A stretch of DNA of 64,000 nucleotides. It comes from MED-G105 sp039025235. GTDB taxonomy: Bacteria > Pseudomonadota > Alphaproteobacteria > Caulobacterales > Parvularculaceae. Both the position numbers and the translations under genes were made by a program. Shown one piece after another: positions 36,354 to 46,376 of this stretch. A model generated the notes under the pieces. The model ran no database searches and was not told where the DNA came from. It worked only from the letters and a program-made list of their open reading frames with translations. Where the stretch lies: contig JBCCOS010000013.1 of NCBI GenBank assembly GCA_039025235.1, positions 1 to 64,000 of the forward strand. The letters are read 5' to 3'. The first letter of the stretch is position 1. Every line of letters begins with the position of its first letter.

Positions 36354-37799
36354 CTATTTCAGCTCTCCTTCGGCCTCAACAATTGCCGCAAATTCTTCTT
36401 CTGGTGCTTTTGCGACAAGGTGGTGCCGACTGTAGAAAACAAAATAAGCCACAATGATCGCATAGGCTGCCGCGGTAAAGAGAGCCGCTTTTGTATCCAC
36501 AAGGAACGTTCCGATAAAAGCGGTAATCGAAAGCACAAGAGCAAAGCCTGTCGTAACGATACCGCCGGGTGTTCTATAAGGGCGTGGCATATCTGGGTGT
36601 TTTACCCGCAACAAAATGTGCGATGCCATCATCAGCATGTAGGAGATCGTTGCTCCGAATACCGCCATATTGATCATCAGGTCACCGGCACCTGTAAAGG
36701 CAAGACCTAAGCCAATGAAGCCAGGTACGATCAAGGCGACGGCTGGCGTCTTGCGCTTACCCGTGAGGGACAGCCAACGTGGTAGATAGCCAGCGCGCGA
36801 CAAGGCAAACACCTGACGTGAGTAAGCAAAGATGATCGAGAAGAAGCTTGCGATTAGGCCTGCAAGACCGAGCACATTGACAAGCGATGCGACGCCAGAA
36901 TCTTCGCCATGGACATATTGCAAGGCACCGACAAGAGGAGCTGCATGGTCTTTCATGAGGTTGGCGCTTGAGGCGCCAGGTGCCAATACCAGAACCAGGG
37001 CTGCAAAAACTAACAAGATGAGCATTGCATTAATAATACCGCGGGGCATGTCACGTGCGGGGTCTTTACTCTCCTCAGCGGCGAGCGGCACCCCTTCCAA
37101 AGCGAGAAAAAACCAGATTGCAAAAGGGATCGCAGACCAAACGCCAATCCAGCCTTCTGGCAGAAATGCATTTGCGCCGAAAGCGGCTTCATTCACCGGA
37201 ATATCGAAAAGGTTGCTCGCATCAAAATGCGGGAGGGTCGCCGCGATGAAAACCATCAGGGCCGCAACCGCAACTGCCGTGATACCAAGCATTATTTTAA
37301 GAGCCTCACCCGCCCCCCAAACATGGATACCAACAAAGGTAACATAAAATACGACGTAGACCAATGGACCGCTAAGGCCAATTAACTCCGATAAGTAACC
37401 ACTGATAAAAATGACAATCGCAGCGGGAGCAATGGAATACTCCAGCATGATAGCAGAGCCCGTGAGAAAACCACCAAACGGCCCCATGGCACGCCGGGCA
37501 AATCCATAGCCTCCACCTGCCGTTGGAATTGCAGCAGAAAGCTCCGCGAGCCCAAAAACCATGCAGGTATACATTGTTGCCATCAGAGCCGTGGCGATGG
37601 CAAGGCCACCAAAGCCGCCTTGCGCTAACCCAAAATTCCAGCCAGCGAAGTCACCAGAAATGACGTATGAGACGCCAAGACATGTCAGAAGCAACCAACC
37701 GGCTGCCCCCTTCTTTAATTGCCTGCGTTCAAGGTAATCGTCAGAGGTATCATTGGTCTCGTTGGGTGCGCGGTTTTCTTGAAGACCAGATGTATCCAT
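36354..37799 (-). CDS. Ethanolamine permease-like APC transporter
   Basis: 481 residues from ATG 37799 (a TTG at 37811 is the only earlier start), about 12 membrane helices. The signature WFFLALEGVPLAAEESKDPARDMPRG is characteristic of the ethanolamine permease branch of the APC superfamily; a short hydrophilic tail follows the last helix. Last gene of the operon that starts with the glutamine-synthetase-like gene, 76 bases after the alcohol dehydrogenase. Imports ethanolamine or a similar amino alcohol. Confidence 0.87.
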   Translation of the reverse strand: MDTSGLQENRAPNETNDTSDDYLERRQLKKGAAGWLLLTCLGVSYVISGDFAGWNFGLAQGGFGGLAIATALMATMYTCMVFGLAELSAAIPTAGGGYGFARRAMGPFGGFLTGSAIMLEYSIAPAAIVIFISGYLSELIGLSGPLVYVVFYVTFVGIHVWGAGEALKIMLGITAVAVAALMVFIAATLPHFDASNLFDIPVNEAAFGANAFLPEGWIGVWSAIPFAIWFFLALEGVPLAAEESKDPARDMPRGIINAMLILLVFAALVLVLAPGASSANLMKDHAAPLVGALQYVHGEDSGVASLVNVLGLAGLIASFFSIIFAYSRQVFALSRAGYLPRWLSLTGKRKTPAVALIVPGFIGLGLAFTGAGDLMINMAVFGATISYMLMMASHILLRVKHPDMPRPYRTPGGIVTTGFALVLSITAFIGTFLVDTKAALFTAAAYAIIVAYFVFYSRHHLVAKAPEEEFAAIVEAEGELK

Positions 37800-37875
37800 T
37801 ATTAGTTCCAAAGGTTCGGTTTAGCGGAAGGCGCGGAGCGCCTCACGCATATTGCGATTTTGTTGGGGTTTGTCA

Positions 37876-39018
37876 TTACAGGCAATCTTTGAGGAGCTGT
37901 AATGTATTGTCATAGGTCATCGGCGCTGGGTTTCCGCCGACACTTGGATCTTCTAGCGCTTTGCGGGTAAGCTCATCCAAATCTGGATCGGTCACACCCA
38001 ATGCCGTGAGCCCGTTTGGAATATCGAGCGATTGATTGAGGTCCTCGACCATTGCAACGAAACCGTCAAAGCCCCCATCAACGCCTAAATACTTTGCCGC
38101 TCTTTCAATGGGCTCTTCGATGGCCGCCCGATTAAAGCGTAACACCGGTGCCATAACCACAGCATTTGTCGTACCGTGGTGTGTGTGGTGTACGGCGCCA
38201 ATCGGGTGGCTGAGCGCGTGGATCGCACCAAGCCCTTTTTGAAGCGCGGCGCCGCCCATGGCGGCGGCTGCCATCATATTTGCGCGAGCGTCTAAATCAT
38301 CACCATGCTGAAAGGCACGCAGAATATTCTCCTTAACGAGTCGCATCCCTTCAAGCGCAATCCCTGCCCCCATCGGATGGTATCCCGGCGCGCAATAAGC
38401 TTCGAGGCAATGGGCAATAGCGTCCATTCCTGTGCCAGCGGTTATCTTTGGCGGTAGAGCAACGGTGAGTTCCGGATCACAAATCACAATACTCGGCTGC
38501 ATCTTCGGGTGGAAGATGATTTTCTTCACACCGCTATTATTATCTGTCAGAACAGATGCACGCCCGACTTCCGATCCGGTACCGGCAGTCGTTGGTACAG
38601 CAACGACCGGATAAATTGCATCAGCGTTGGCTCGTGTCCACCAATCGCCGATATCTTCGAAATCCCAAACCGGCCGTGTTTGACCCGGCATAAAGGCAAT
38701 CAATTTGCCTACATCAATTGCCGACCCGCCACCGAACGCAATAACACCGTCACATCCACCTTCTTTAAAAGCAGCAACGCCTTCGTCGAGATTGTCTTTC
38801 GTGGGGTTACCATCAACGCCCATGAAAGTAGCACTTGCAGAAAACTGCTCATCAATGAGTGCGCAAGTGCGTTTTGTAATTTCCTGATCCGCTAACCCTC
38901 GGTCGGTCACAAAAAGTGGTCTTGTAATACTCAAGTCTTTGCATGCTGTATCAAGCTCATTGATACGTCCTACACCAAACCAAATTGTGGTGGGATAGGA
39001 CCAGTTTGCGTTTTGCAC
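37876..39018 (-). CDS. Iron-containing (group III) alcohol dehydrogenase
   Basis: 380 residues. NAD-binding segment VIAFGGGSAIDVGKLIAF and PTTAGTGSEV, metal ligands in GMDAIAHCLEAY and GAIHALSHPIGAVHHTHHG. The enzyme oxidises a primary alcohol to an aldehyde. In this operon it may act on gamma-glutamyl-ethanolamide, giving an aldehyde for the adjacent aldehyde dehydrogenase. Start is 25 bases after the ALDH stop. Confidence 0.92.
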   Translation of the reverse strand: MQNANWSYPTTIWFGVGRINELDTACKDLSITRPLFVTDRGLADQEITKRTCALIDEQFSASATFMGVDGNPTKDNLDEGVAAFKEGGCDGVIAFGGGSAIDVGKLIAFMPGQTRPVWDFEDIGDWWTRANADAIYPVVAVPTTAGTGSEVGRASVLTDNNSGVKKIIFHPKMQPSIVICDPELTVALPPKITAGTGMDAIAHCLEAYCAPGYHPMGAGIALEGMRLVKENILRAFQHGDDLDARANMMAAAAMGGAALQKGLGAIHALSHPIGAVHHTHHGTTNAVVMAPVLRFNRAAIEEPIERAAKYLGVDGGFDGFVAMVEDLNQSLDIPNGLTALGVTDPDLDELTRKALEDPSVGGNPAPMTYDNTLQLLKDCL

Positions 39019-39043
39019 CCGTTATGCTCCCATTATGCGCCCG

Positions 39044-40426
39044 TTATGCGCCAAGTTTGAAATGATATGATTTTGGTCTGGTGAGGTTATGGTATCCGAT
39101 TTCAGAAAGGGCACCACCACGACCCGTTTGTTTGCAGCCCGTCCAGCAAAGCGCCGGATCGAGATAGTCCGCACGGTTCATAAAGACGGTCCCAGTTTGG
39201 ACTTGCGATCCGATCCGTTTTGCGCGTGAGACATCCTTTGTCCAAAGGGATGCGGTTAGCCCGAAATCGCTGTCATTCATGAGATGAATGGCCTCGTCAT
39301 CGCCTGTTACTTTCATGATACCGACAATAGGGCCGAATGTTTCCTCTCGCATCATGGTCATGTCATGGGTGACATTGGTCAGTATTTGCGGCGCGACATA
39401 AGCCCCTGTCTCTTCAGGAAAACGCCCAGCGTCAATCAACGGGATCGCACCGCGACTGATAGCGTTATCTTTATGCTCTCGGACGAGACGCGCAAATCGC
39501 TCATGCGCCATAGGCCCCATCGTTGTCGTTTCATCGAGCGGGTTGCCGACTTCATATCCTTCAACAATAGCAACAGCACGCTCAATAAATTCATCATACG
39601 CATCAGCATTCACATAGATCCGCTCAATCGCACAACAACACTGGCCGGAATTAAACATTGCTGCATCAATCAGCGTATCCGCCGCCGCATCAAGATCCGC
39701 ATCCTCCGCAACATAACCCGGATCTTTTCCACCAAGCTCAAGCCCTAACGCGGTAAATGTACCGGCAGCAGCTTGTTCAATAGCAACACCGCCCGGCACC
39801 GAGCCGGTAAAGTTCGCAAAATCGATTGAACCACTTGATAAAAGCCCTGCCGTAACATCATGGCCCAACACCACGTTTTGAAAAACGCCCTCCGGCAAAC
39901 CCGCTTTATCGAAGGCTGACTGAAGGCGGTCCCCGGCAACCAGGGTTTGCGATGCGTGCTTTAGGACCACTGTGTTACCCGCGATCAGTGCCGGGACGAT
40001 TGTATTGATCGCCGTCAAAAACGGGTAGTTCCATGGCGCCACAACAAGCACGACACCATGGGGTATACGATCAATGTACCGTTCAAATTTGTCGGATAAC
40101 TCCACATCAATGGACCTAAGGGCTGTCTGCGCGATGCCGATCATATGATCAGCGCGTTCTTTTACACCGCCAAATTCTCCGCTATATCGAACCGGTCGCC
40201 CCATTTGCCAAGCAAGTTCAGGAATAATTTGGTCATTCATTTTGCCAAGGGCATCGACGGCTTGACGAACGAGATTTATACGATCGTCTAGTGCTTCAGT
40301 CGCCCAAGCCGCTTGGGCCTTATGAGCCTTAGCAACACACGCTGCAGCGGCATCAAAATCAAGACATGGACGCTCGGCATAAATCGTTCCATCTATTGGC
40401 GAAACGCACTGAATCTTCTTTGTCAT
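39044..40426 (-). CDS. Aldehyde dehydrogenase of the glutamylated-amine operon
   Basis: 460 residues, ALDH superfamily. Landmarks: VAPWNYPFLTAINTIVPALIAGNTV, FTGSVPGGVAIEQ, E in LGLELGGKDPGYV and catalytic Cys in FNSGQCCCAIERIYV; REETFGPIVGIMKV near the C-terminus. It starts six bases after the GS-like gene. Should oxidise the aldehyde made by the neighbouring alcohol dehydrogenase. Confidence 0.92.
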   Translation of the reverse strand: MTKKIQCVSPIDGTIYAERPCLDFDAAAACVAKAHKAQAAWATEALDDRINLVRQAVDALGKMNDQIIPELAWQMGRPVRYSGEFGGVKERADHMIGIAQTALRSIDVELSDKFERYIDRIPHGVVLVVAPWNYPFLTAINTIVPALIAGNTVVLKHASQTLVAGDRLQSAFDKAGLPEGVFQNVVLGHDVTAGLLSSGSIDFANFTGSVPGGVAIEQAAAGTFTALGLELGGKDPGYVAEDADLDAAADTLIDAAMFNSGQCCCAIERIYVNADAYDEFIERAVAIVEGYEVGNPLDETTTMGPMAHERFARLVREHKDNAISRGAIPLIDAGRFPEETGAYVAPQILTNVTHDMTMMREETFGPIVGIMKVTGDDEAIHLMNDSDFGLTASLWTKDVSRAKRIGSQVQTGTVFMNRADYLDPALCWTGCKQTGRGGALSEIGYHNLTRPKSYHFKLGA

Positions 40427-40432
40427 GATCTA

Positions 40433-41806
40433 TTATGCCTGTTCAAAGCCAAGACGCAGTTCAAAATCGGTCACGGCGCTATCATATTTCTCTTGCTCCC
40501 ACATTGCAGCATTCACATAGTGGTCAATGACTGCATCACCAAACGCTTGCCGAGCGGCACGCCCTTCACGAAGATTGACAATTGCCTCCGTCAGGGTGTT
40601 TGGCGCACATTCTTTATCAAGCGCGGGCCTTTTATCTGCATAATGATTTCCATCGATTGCTGCAGGAAGTTCGAGCTTCTCCTCGATCCCAGCGAGCCCC
40701 GCCGCTAATTGCGCGGCAAGCGCCAGATGCGGGTTGAGATCAGAGCCACCAAGCCGACATTCAATTCTGACATTGGCGCCATTTGCATCGCAAATACGAA
40801 ACCCAGCCGTCCTATTATCCAACGACCAGGTGAGTGTCGTGGGCGCAAATGAATTTCTTACAAAACGCTTATAGCTGTTGATATAGGGCGCTAAGAAATA
40901 GAAAAATTGTGGTGCATACTGAATGAGCCCCGCCAAATAATGCTGCATTGTTTGCGACATTCCATAATCCGCATCCGCGTCCCAGAAAGCATTGGCACCA
41001 TCGCGCCAAAGAGACTGATGGATATGTGATGCGCTACCAACCTCATCGGCACGCCACTTTGCCAGGAAAGACGCCGCATATCCGGCATGCCAGGCAATCT
41101 CTTTTGTCGCGTGCTTCGCAATTGCATGAAAATCTGCACAGTCGAGCGCCGGAGCGTATCGGATATTGAGCTCTTCCTGACCAGCAGCAGCTTCGCCTTT
41201 TGAGCATTCCACTGGTATCCCCGCTGCGTAAAGGTGATTTCGCAGCGGACGCATCACGACCTCTTCTTTAGTGGTCTGTAGAATATGGTAGTCTTCAATA
41301 TAATCACTCACCGGTGTGAGCGAGCGATACCCCTCTTGTCGTATCTCTTCATACCGACCTTTAAATAAAAAGAATTCCAGTTCCGTTGCCATCATAGGAT
41401 CGAAGCCTAAGCGACGTGCCCGCTCGACTTGTTTTTTCAACAGAGCGCGCGGCGAGTGGTCGACATCCGTATGGGTATTATGGTCGATAACATCACACAG
41501 AACGAGGGCCGTCCCCTCAAGCCATGGCAAAGGACGCAGCGTCGACAGATCGGGTTTCATAACATAGTCGCCATACCCTTGCGACCAGCTACTCGCCTTA
41601 AAACCTTCAACCGTATTCATTTCAATATCGGTCGCCAGAAGGTAATTGCAACAATGGGTTTCTTTATACCCGCTATCAATAAAATGCTGCGCGTGAAACC
41701 GCTTGCCAAGAAGGCGGCCTTGCATGTCAACAAGACAGGCAAGGACAGTATCTATCTCGCCGGAAGACACCCTCGCCTTTAGATCTTCAAATTCAATCGC
41801 CGCCAT
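40433..41806 (-). CDS. Glutamine-synthetase-like gamma-glutamylamine ligase
   Basis: 457 residues from ATG 41806, with AAGGGG seven bases upstream. Glutamine synthetase fold: LLGKRFHAQHFIDSG, ATELEFFLF, GQEELNIRYAP, GSASHIHQSLW, SYKRFVRNSFAPTTLTWSLDN and NVRIECRLGG. It is distinct from gmaS in this window. Relatives glutamylate polyamines, isopropylamine or ethanolamine. With a permease of the ethanolamine branch, an alcohol dehydrogenase and an aldehyde dehydrogenase, the best guess is gamma-glutamyl-ethanolamide synthetase, as proposed for actinobacterial GlnA4. No separate gamma-glutamyl hydrolase was found nearby. Confidence 0.83.
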   Translation of the reverse strand: MAAIEFEDLKARVSSGEIDTVLACLVDMQGRLLGKRFHAQHFIDSGYKETHCCNYLLATDIEMNTVEGFKASSWSQGYGDYVMKPDLSTLRPLPWLEGTALVLCDVIDHNTHTDVDHSPRALLKKQVERARRLGFDPMMATELEFFLFKGRYEEIRQEGYRSLTPVSDYIEDYHILQTTKEEVVMRPLRNHLYAAGIPVECSKGEAAAGQEELNIRYAPALDCADFHAIAKHATKEIAWHAGYAASFLAKWRADEVGSASHIHQSLWRDGANAFWDADADYGMSQTMQHYLAGLIQYAPQFFYFLAPYINSYKRFVRNSFAPTTLTWSLDNRTAGFRICDANGANVRIECRLGGSDLNPHLALAAQLAAGLAGIEEKLELPAAIDGNHYADKRPALDKECAPNTLTEAIVNLREGRAARQAFGDAVIDHYVNAAMWEQEKYDSAVTDFELRLGFEQA

Positions 41807-41922
41807 TTTCGAACCCCTTCTGTACCATATTACTCTGTACACACCTTACATGAACACCAAACACCAGCAAGCTTCTCGTTGTCGAACGTAAACCGGTGGC
41901 GCTGCGAACCGATCAACGCTCC

Positions 41923-42798
41923 TTAAGGCTTTGATGGTGTGTCTTGTGCGTTCGATTCAAAGTCTTTGGCATTATGACGTTCACGAAGTTGTCCTTTTGG
42001 GTCACCCCAGGTCCGGTTGACCATACGGCCGCGCTGCACAGCGGGTCGACTGGCGATTATGTCGGCCCAACGCATCACATTGCTATAGTCTTTCACTTGC
42101 AAAAATTCTGCGGCTTCATAGAGCCCCCCTTGCACGAGAACGCCATACCACGGCCAAAGCGCGATATCCGCAACAGTATACTCCGTACCGGCGATAAATG
42201 GCGACTCTGCAAGTCGGTGGTCTAAAACATCAAGCTGCCGCTTCACTTCCATCGCATAGCGATTAATCGCATATTCGATTTTGACTGGTGCATACGTATA
42301 AAAATGACCGAATCCGCCGCCGAGGAAAGGTGCCGATCCCATTTGCCAGAAAACCCAATTGAATACTTCCGTTCGCATAGGACCTTGCGCCGGTAGAAAT
42401 GCGTTAAATTTCTCAGCCAGGTGTATAAGAATTGATCCGCTTTCGAAGATACGAAGCGGTTTTTCGCCGGTGCGGTCGAGCAAGGCGGGGATTTTTGAGT
42501 TTGGGTTGATCTCGACAAACCCCGATGAGAACTGATCGCCCTCCTGAATATTAATCAGCCAGGCGTCATATTCCGCTTCACCAATTCCCGCTTCCAGCAA
42601 CTCCTCAAACATTATGGTTGCTTTCACACCATTCGGTGTGGCGAGCGAATAGAGCTGAAAACTATGCTGACCTAGCGGCAGATCTTTTTCATGGGTTGGA
42701 CCTGCAATAGGCCGGTTTATCGAGGCGAACTTGCCACCACTTTTCAGTTCCCAGCGCCAAACGCTAGGGGGAGTATAGGCAGCATCAGTCATTGGCAT
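41923..42798 (-). CDS. yghU: YghU-like glutathione S-transferase family protein
   Basis: 291 residues. N-terminal tail (1-40, RWELKSGGKFASINRPIAGPT) typical of YghU, a thioredoxin-fold domain (QLYSLATPNGVKATIMFEELLEAG, NPNSKIPALLDRTG, IFESGSILIHLAEK), then the all-helical GST domain. YghU-type enzymes are glutathione-disulfide-bond reductases. It precedes the glutamylated-amine operon by 116 bases on the same strand, so may or may not be co-transcribed. Confidence 0.92.
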   Translation of the reverse strand: MPMTDAAYTPPSVWRWELKSGGKFASINRPIAGPTHEKDLPLGQHSFQLYSLATPNGVKATIMFEELLEAGIGEAEYDAWLINIQEGDQFSSGFVEINPNSKIPALLDRTGEKPLRIFESGSILIHLAEKFNAFLPAQGPMRTEVFNWVFWQMGSAPFLGGGFGHFYTYAPVKIEYAINRYAMEVKRQLDVLDHRLAESPFIAGTEYTVADIALWPWYGVLVQGGLYEAAEFLQVKDYSNVMRWADIIASRPAVQRGRMVNRTWGDPKGQLRERHNAKDFESNAQDTPSKP

Positions 42799-43261
42799 CG
42801 TCCTTTAAACCAAAAATTACGATCAGCCGCTCTTACGCAAAGAATTGGGAATGAGAGTTATTTTCAGCCAACAGCTTCTGAGAGAAAATAGAGGGTTACA
42901 AGCGCCCTACTCAATTACCCAATTAGAGGGTCGGCGAGAAGATTTCGAGCGGATTGCGGATTATTGTGCAAATTTTAAATTGAGAGGCAAATTGTCCATC
43001 GTGTCGCTTTGTTGAAGTCTTTAGTGTCATTTGTGTGAAAGCGGTATTGCGTTTTTCTCTTGCTCCACGCAAATTGTGCAGTGCAAGCCAATCGCTTTGA
43101 CAACACATGCGCCGTGTAACACGTGTTACATTTTTACAAAAGGTTAAACGTTGTACTAACAGGATGACTTTGGTATTACTTCAACAAGGCGAATTACTAC
43201 GATCAGCCCATGGCTCAAAAGCTAGAGGCCAAAAAAGCTATGATGGGTGCTAAGAGTGTTC
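42799..43261. other. Divergent intergenic region with operator
   Basis: About 450 bases between the leftward YghU gene and the rightward planctomycete-type operon. Contains the palindrome at 43115-43130; no gene seen. Confidence 0.5.
43115..43130. promoter_or_regulatory. Perfect palindrome TGTAACACGTGTTACA
   Basis: A 16-base perfect palindrome about 130 bases before the cytochrome/DUF1549 gene. A TTGACA (43097-43102) lies just to its left and may be a -35 element, which would place the palindrome at or downstream of the polymerase site. Size fits a dimeric repressor. Confidence 0.55.
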
Positions 43262-46200
43262 ATGGCGTTTTTTCACGATATGGTTTTTCGTTGTATTACA
43301 AACTTCCGATTATCAGTGCTGTCCATTAAGCGCTTTGTGGGGGTCCTAGGCCTTCTCTCTTCCGTGAGTTGTTCCGATGCTGAACAATCCAGCAGCAGTG
43401 TGTTAGTTTCATTCAACGAAGATGTTCGCCCAATCTTGAATCAGTATTGCGTATCTTGCCATGGCGGTGTGCGTCAGAAGGCCGGCGTATCATTTATTTA
43501 TCGCGAGCAAGCACTGGGCAAAGGTGAGTCGGGTAATCCAACCATTGTCCCCGGCAACCCCGAGGCGTCGGAACTTATTGTTCGATTAAAAACAGACGAT
43601 TTAGAAGAGCGCATGCCGTATCATGCGCCGCCGCTTTCGACAGAGCAGATCGCGGTCCTAGAGGAGTGGGTAAAACAGGGCGCAAAATGGGAAGCTCACT
43701 GGGCCTTTGAGCCACCAAAACGAGCCAACCTCGATGGCGATGACACAGAAGAAAAGTCCATCTCAGCTGAGGGGGCAATTGATCGATACATCGCCGACAA
43801 GCTCACCGCAGCAGATTTGATGCCCGCTGAAGAGGCATCAAAAAGTACATTACTGAGGCGGTTGTCCCTTGACTTAACCGGCTTGGCCCCAACGGTTGAA
43901 GAACTCGACGCATTTCAATCGGATGTGTCCGCAACAGCATATGAAAAGCAGGTCGATCGATTGCTTTCATCGCCACGTTTTGGCGAGCGTTGGGCAAGCA
44001 TGTGGTTGGATGTTGCGCGATATGCCGACAGCAAAGGTTATTTAGATCGTGGTCGGGATTCTTGGCCCTACAGGGACTGGGTTATTTCTGCATTCAACGA
44101 CAATGTTCCTTATGATTCATTCGTCACAAAACAGCTCGCTGGTGATTTGTTGCCCGAGCCCACAATGGGCAATTTAATCGCGACGTCCTTCCTCCGCCAA
44201 AGCCGAAATAATGACGAGGCTGGCGCTGATGACGAACAGTTTCGTATGGAAGCCGCCATGGAACGAAATGCCATGGTATGGTCCACCCTAAACGGATTGA
44301 CCATGAATTGTGTACAGTGTCACTCCCACCCCTATGATCCAATTCAGCATGAAGAATATTATAAATCTCTCGCATTTTTCAATAACACCGAGGACCATGA
44401 TCTTCCGTCCGACGAACCTTTCCTCCCCGTATCGATCGATGAAAATCAGCGCTATGAAACGTTTAGTGACTATCTTGAGTACCGCGCATTACGCCGCGAT
44501 ATTGTAAACGAAGGACGAGCGTTCGCCGATGCAGTGCAGTCGTGGAATGACACAACAGCATTATCAGCAACAGCAACTGGCTTTGAGGGCGTGTCACTTT
44601 ATGCGGGGGACGAAGAAAATGGCTATGGCGATCTACCTGAATTCGAGATTGATAACGCGGAAATAAAAGCAACCGCGCCGAGTTCAACATCGTGGATATT
44701 TGACTATGATGTAGAAGTTCCCGCAGAACCATTATCCGCTATTCGGTTTGAGGTCATTCCGCTTGACGAGGATAAAGCAGCGCATTCACCAGAGCGAGGG
44801 TTTGCGGTCGATGCGATTGAAGCCTACTTCGTATCTGCTGACGGGGAGGAATCATCACCCCTGGAATTTCATTATTTCATTCCCGACGCTGAAGAAAACA
44901 TAAGCCCGTTATTTGGCCCAAACGACGTGCTTTCAGCAGATTTATCGCGCAACCCCGGCGCCGCAAAGTTAAACTATTCGCCAGCCCGATATCGCGCGCA
45001 AGGTGGTTTTGGATCAGTACCAAAACTCTACAAACGCCGCTGGACGATCGGCATCTTGAAAACACCGATAGAAGCGCCGAAAGCAGGCCATTTGCGCATT
45101 CGCTTTAAGTTTGATTCTGGCATCAACGAAATGGCAGGAACCGTCCGACGTCTTCGTATTCAAACAAGTGCATCTGAAAAATGGCAAACATTCGATGAAA
45201 CCGGTTCTATTGCAGAAAAATACGTACAAATGCGAGAGGCTCACGCGAAATTAGCGGGCGTTCCTTCAGCAACTCTCCCAATCATTAACGATCTGCCACA
45301 ACCCTTGCAGCGTGCAACGCATAAATTTGAGCGTGGCAATATGATGACCAAGGTAGGTGATGCGCTCCAGCCAAGCCCGCCCAGTATATTCCCTGAATTC
45401 GATGCCTCTGGTAATGCGGATCGATTAAGTCTCGCCCAGTGGTTCTTCGAACCGGAGCAACCGCTCACCTCAAGAGTTGCCGTAAACCGTATCTGGGGGC
45501 AGCTTTTTGGGACTGGCATTGTACGATCACAAGAGGATTTTGGCGGCGTTGGAGAAGAACCAACCAATCAAGAACTTCTCGACTGGCTTGCCCGGGAGTT
45601 CCAAGACGAATTGAAGTGGGATGTTAAAGCCCTTATACGGATGATTGTATTAAGCGACGCCTACCGTCGATCGTCAAAAGCTACCGATCGTATGCTTGAA
45701 GTGGATCCCGACAATCGTTTGCTTTCTCGCGGACCACGCCAACGCCTCACAGCTGAGATGGTGAGGGATCAGGCACTCTATTCAAGTGGCTTATTAACTG
45801 AAGAGATGGGCGGGGTTCCCGTCGCGCCTCCCTCGGAAGACAGGGGCGGCCAGGAACAAGCTTACAAAACGAATTGGTTGCCCGCCGAAGGCGATAACCG
45901 CTACCGGCGGTCGATTTACACCGGCATAAAGCGGACAACAACCTATCCGAGCCTCCTTATTTTCGATATGAAAGCGCGTGATATGTCAGCGGCGCGGCGG
46001 CACGTGACGAATACACCGTCGCAAGCGCTGGTGACATTGAATGAACCCATTCATGTGGAAGCGGCGAAAGCCCTTGGGCAACGGATGTGCTCTGAGGCCG
46101 ATGAAAGCGACCTATCGCACCTGCCAGAAGGGACGCCAGAATCGATTAACGCTGAGTTTGCTCGATGTATCGTCAGGGGTGCCCGGATTGTCCTTTCACG

Positions 46201-46372
46201 CCCTCCAACAGCCCATGAAGTCAGCACATTCTATGACTTGTTTGAAGGTTTGTCCTCGGACGATATAGGCAATAAAACAGTCGGCGGCACCAATAAAGAG
46301 CCGGTGAATGAACATCGATGGAGCCTCGTTGCGTCAGCAATGCTTAATTTGGATGCGGCTTTGACTAGGTGA
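43262..46372 (+). CDS. Planctomycete-type cytochrome, DUF1549 and DUF1553 protein
   Basis: About 1036 residues from ATG 43262 (GTG 43247 is also in frame, without a ribosome site). N-terminal export segment, then the cytochrome domain with heme motif CVSCH (63-67, from this ATG), DUF1549 (RFGERWASMWLDVARYADSKGY), a second CVQCH (350-354), a middle region without clear matches, and DUF1553 at the end (VNRIWGQLFGTGIVRSQEDFGGVGE, LSRGPRQRLTAEMVRDQALYSSGLL). This is the standard PSCyt1-PSCyt2-PSD1 layout of Planctomycetes and Verrucomicrobia. Exact function is unknown; polysaccharide or sulfate-ester metabolism is often suggested. Confidence 0.9.
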   Translation: MAFFHDMVFRCITNFRLSVLSIKRFVGVLGLLSSVSCSDAEQSSSSVLVSFNEDVRPILNQYCVSCHGGVRQKAGVSFIYREQALGKGESGNPTIVPGNPEASELIVRLKTDDLEERMPYHAPPLSTEQIAVLEEWVKQGAKWEAHWAFEPPKRANLDGDDTEEKSISAEGAIDRYIADKLTAADLMPAEEASKSTLLRRLSLDLTGLAPTVEELDAFQSDVSATAYEKQVDRLLSSPRFGERWASMWLDVARYADSKGYLDRGRDSWPYRDWVISAFNDNVPYDSFVTKQLAGDLLPEPTMGNLIATSFLRQSRNNDEAGADDEQFRMEAAMERNAMVWSTLNGLTMNCVQCHSHPYDPIQHEEYYKSLAFFNNTEDHDLPSDEPFLPVSIDENQRYETFSDYLEYRALRRDIVNEGRAFADAVQSWNDTTALSATATGFEGVSLYAGDEENGYGDLPEFEIDNAEIKATAPSSTSWIFDYDVEVPAEPLSAIRFEVIPLDEDKAAHSPERGFAVDAIEAYFVSADGEESSPLEFHYFIPDAEENISPLFGPNDVLSADLSRNPGAAKLNYSPARYRAQGGFGSVPKLYKRRWTIGILKTPIEAPKAGHLRIRFKFDSGINEMAGTVRRLRIQTSASEKWQTFDETGSIAEKYVQMREAHAKLAGVPSATLPIINDLPQPLQRATHKFERGNMMTKVGDALQPSPPSIFPEFDASGNADRLSLAQWFFEPEQPLTSRVAVNRIWGQLFGTGIVRSQEDFGGVGEEPTNQELLDWLAREFQDELKWDVKALIRMIVLSDAYRRSSKATDRMLEVDPDNRLLSRGPRQRLTAEMVRDQALYSSGLLTEEMGGVPVAPPSEDRGGQEQAYKTNWLPAEGDNRYRRSIYTGIKRTTTYPSLLIFDMKARDMSAARRHVTNTPSQALVTLNEPIHVEAAKALGQRMCSEADESDLSHLPEGTPESINAEFARCIVRGARIVLSRPPTAHEVSTFYDLFEGLSSDDIGNKTVGGTNKEPVNEHRWSLVASAMLNLDAALTR

Positions 46373-46376
46373 CACA

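Noticed and set aside
36177..36710. 177-codon plus-strand frame
   Set aside because: Spans a family A repeat and the antisense strand of the permease.
39284..39748. 154-codon plus-strand frame
   Set aside because: Antisense to the aldehyde dehydrogenase; no ribosome site.
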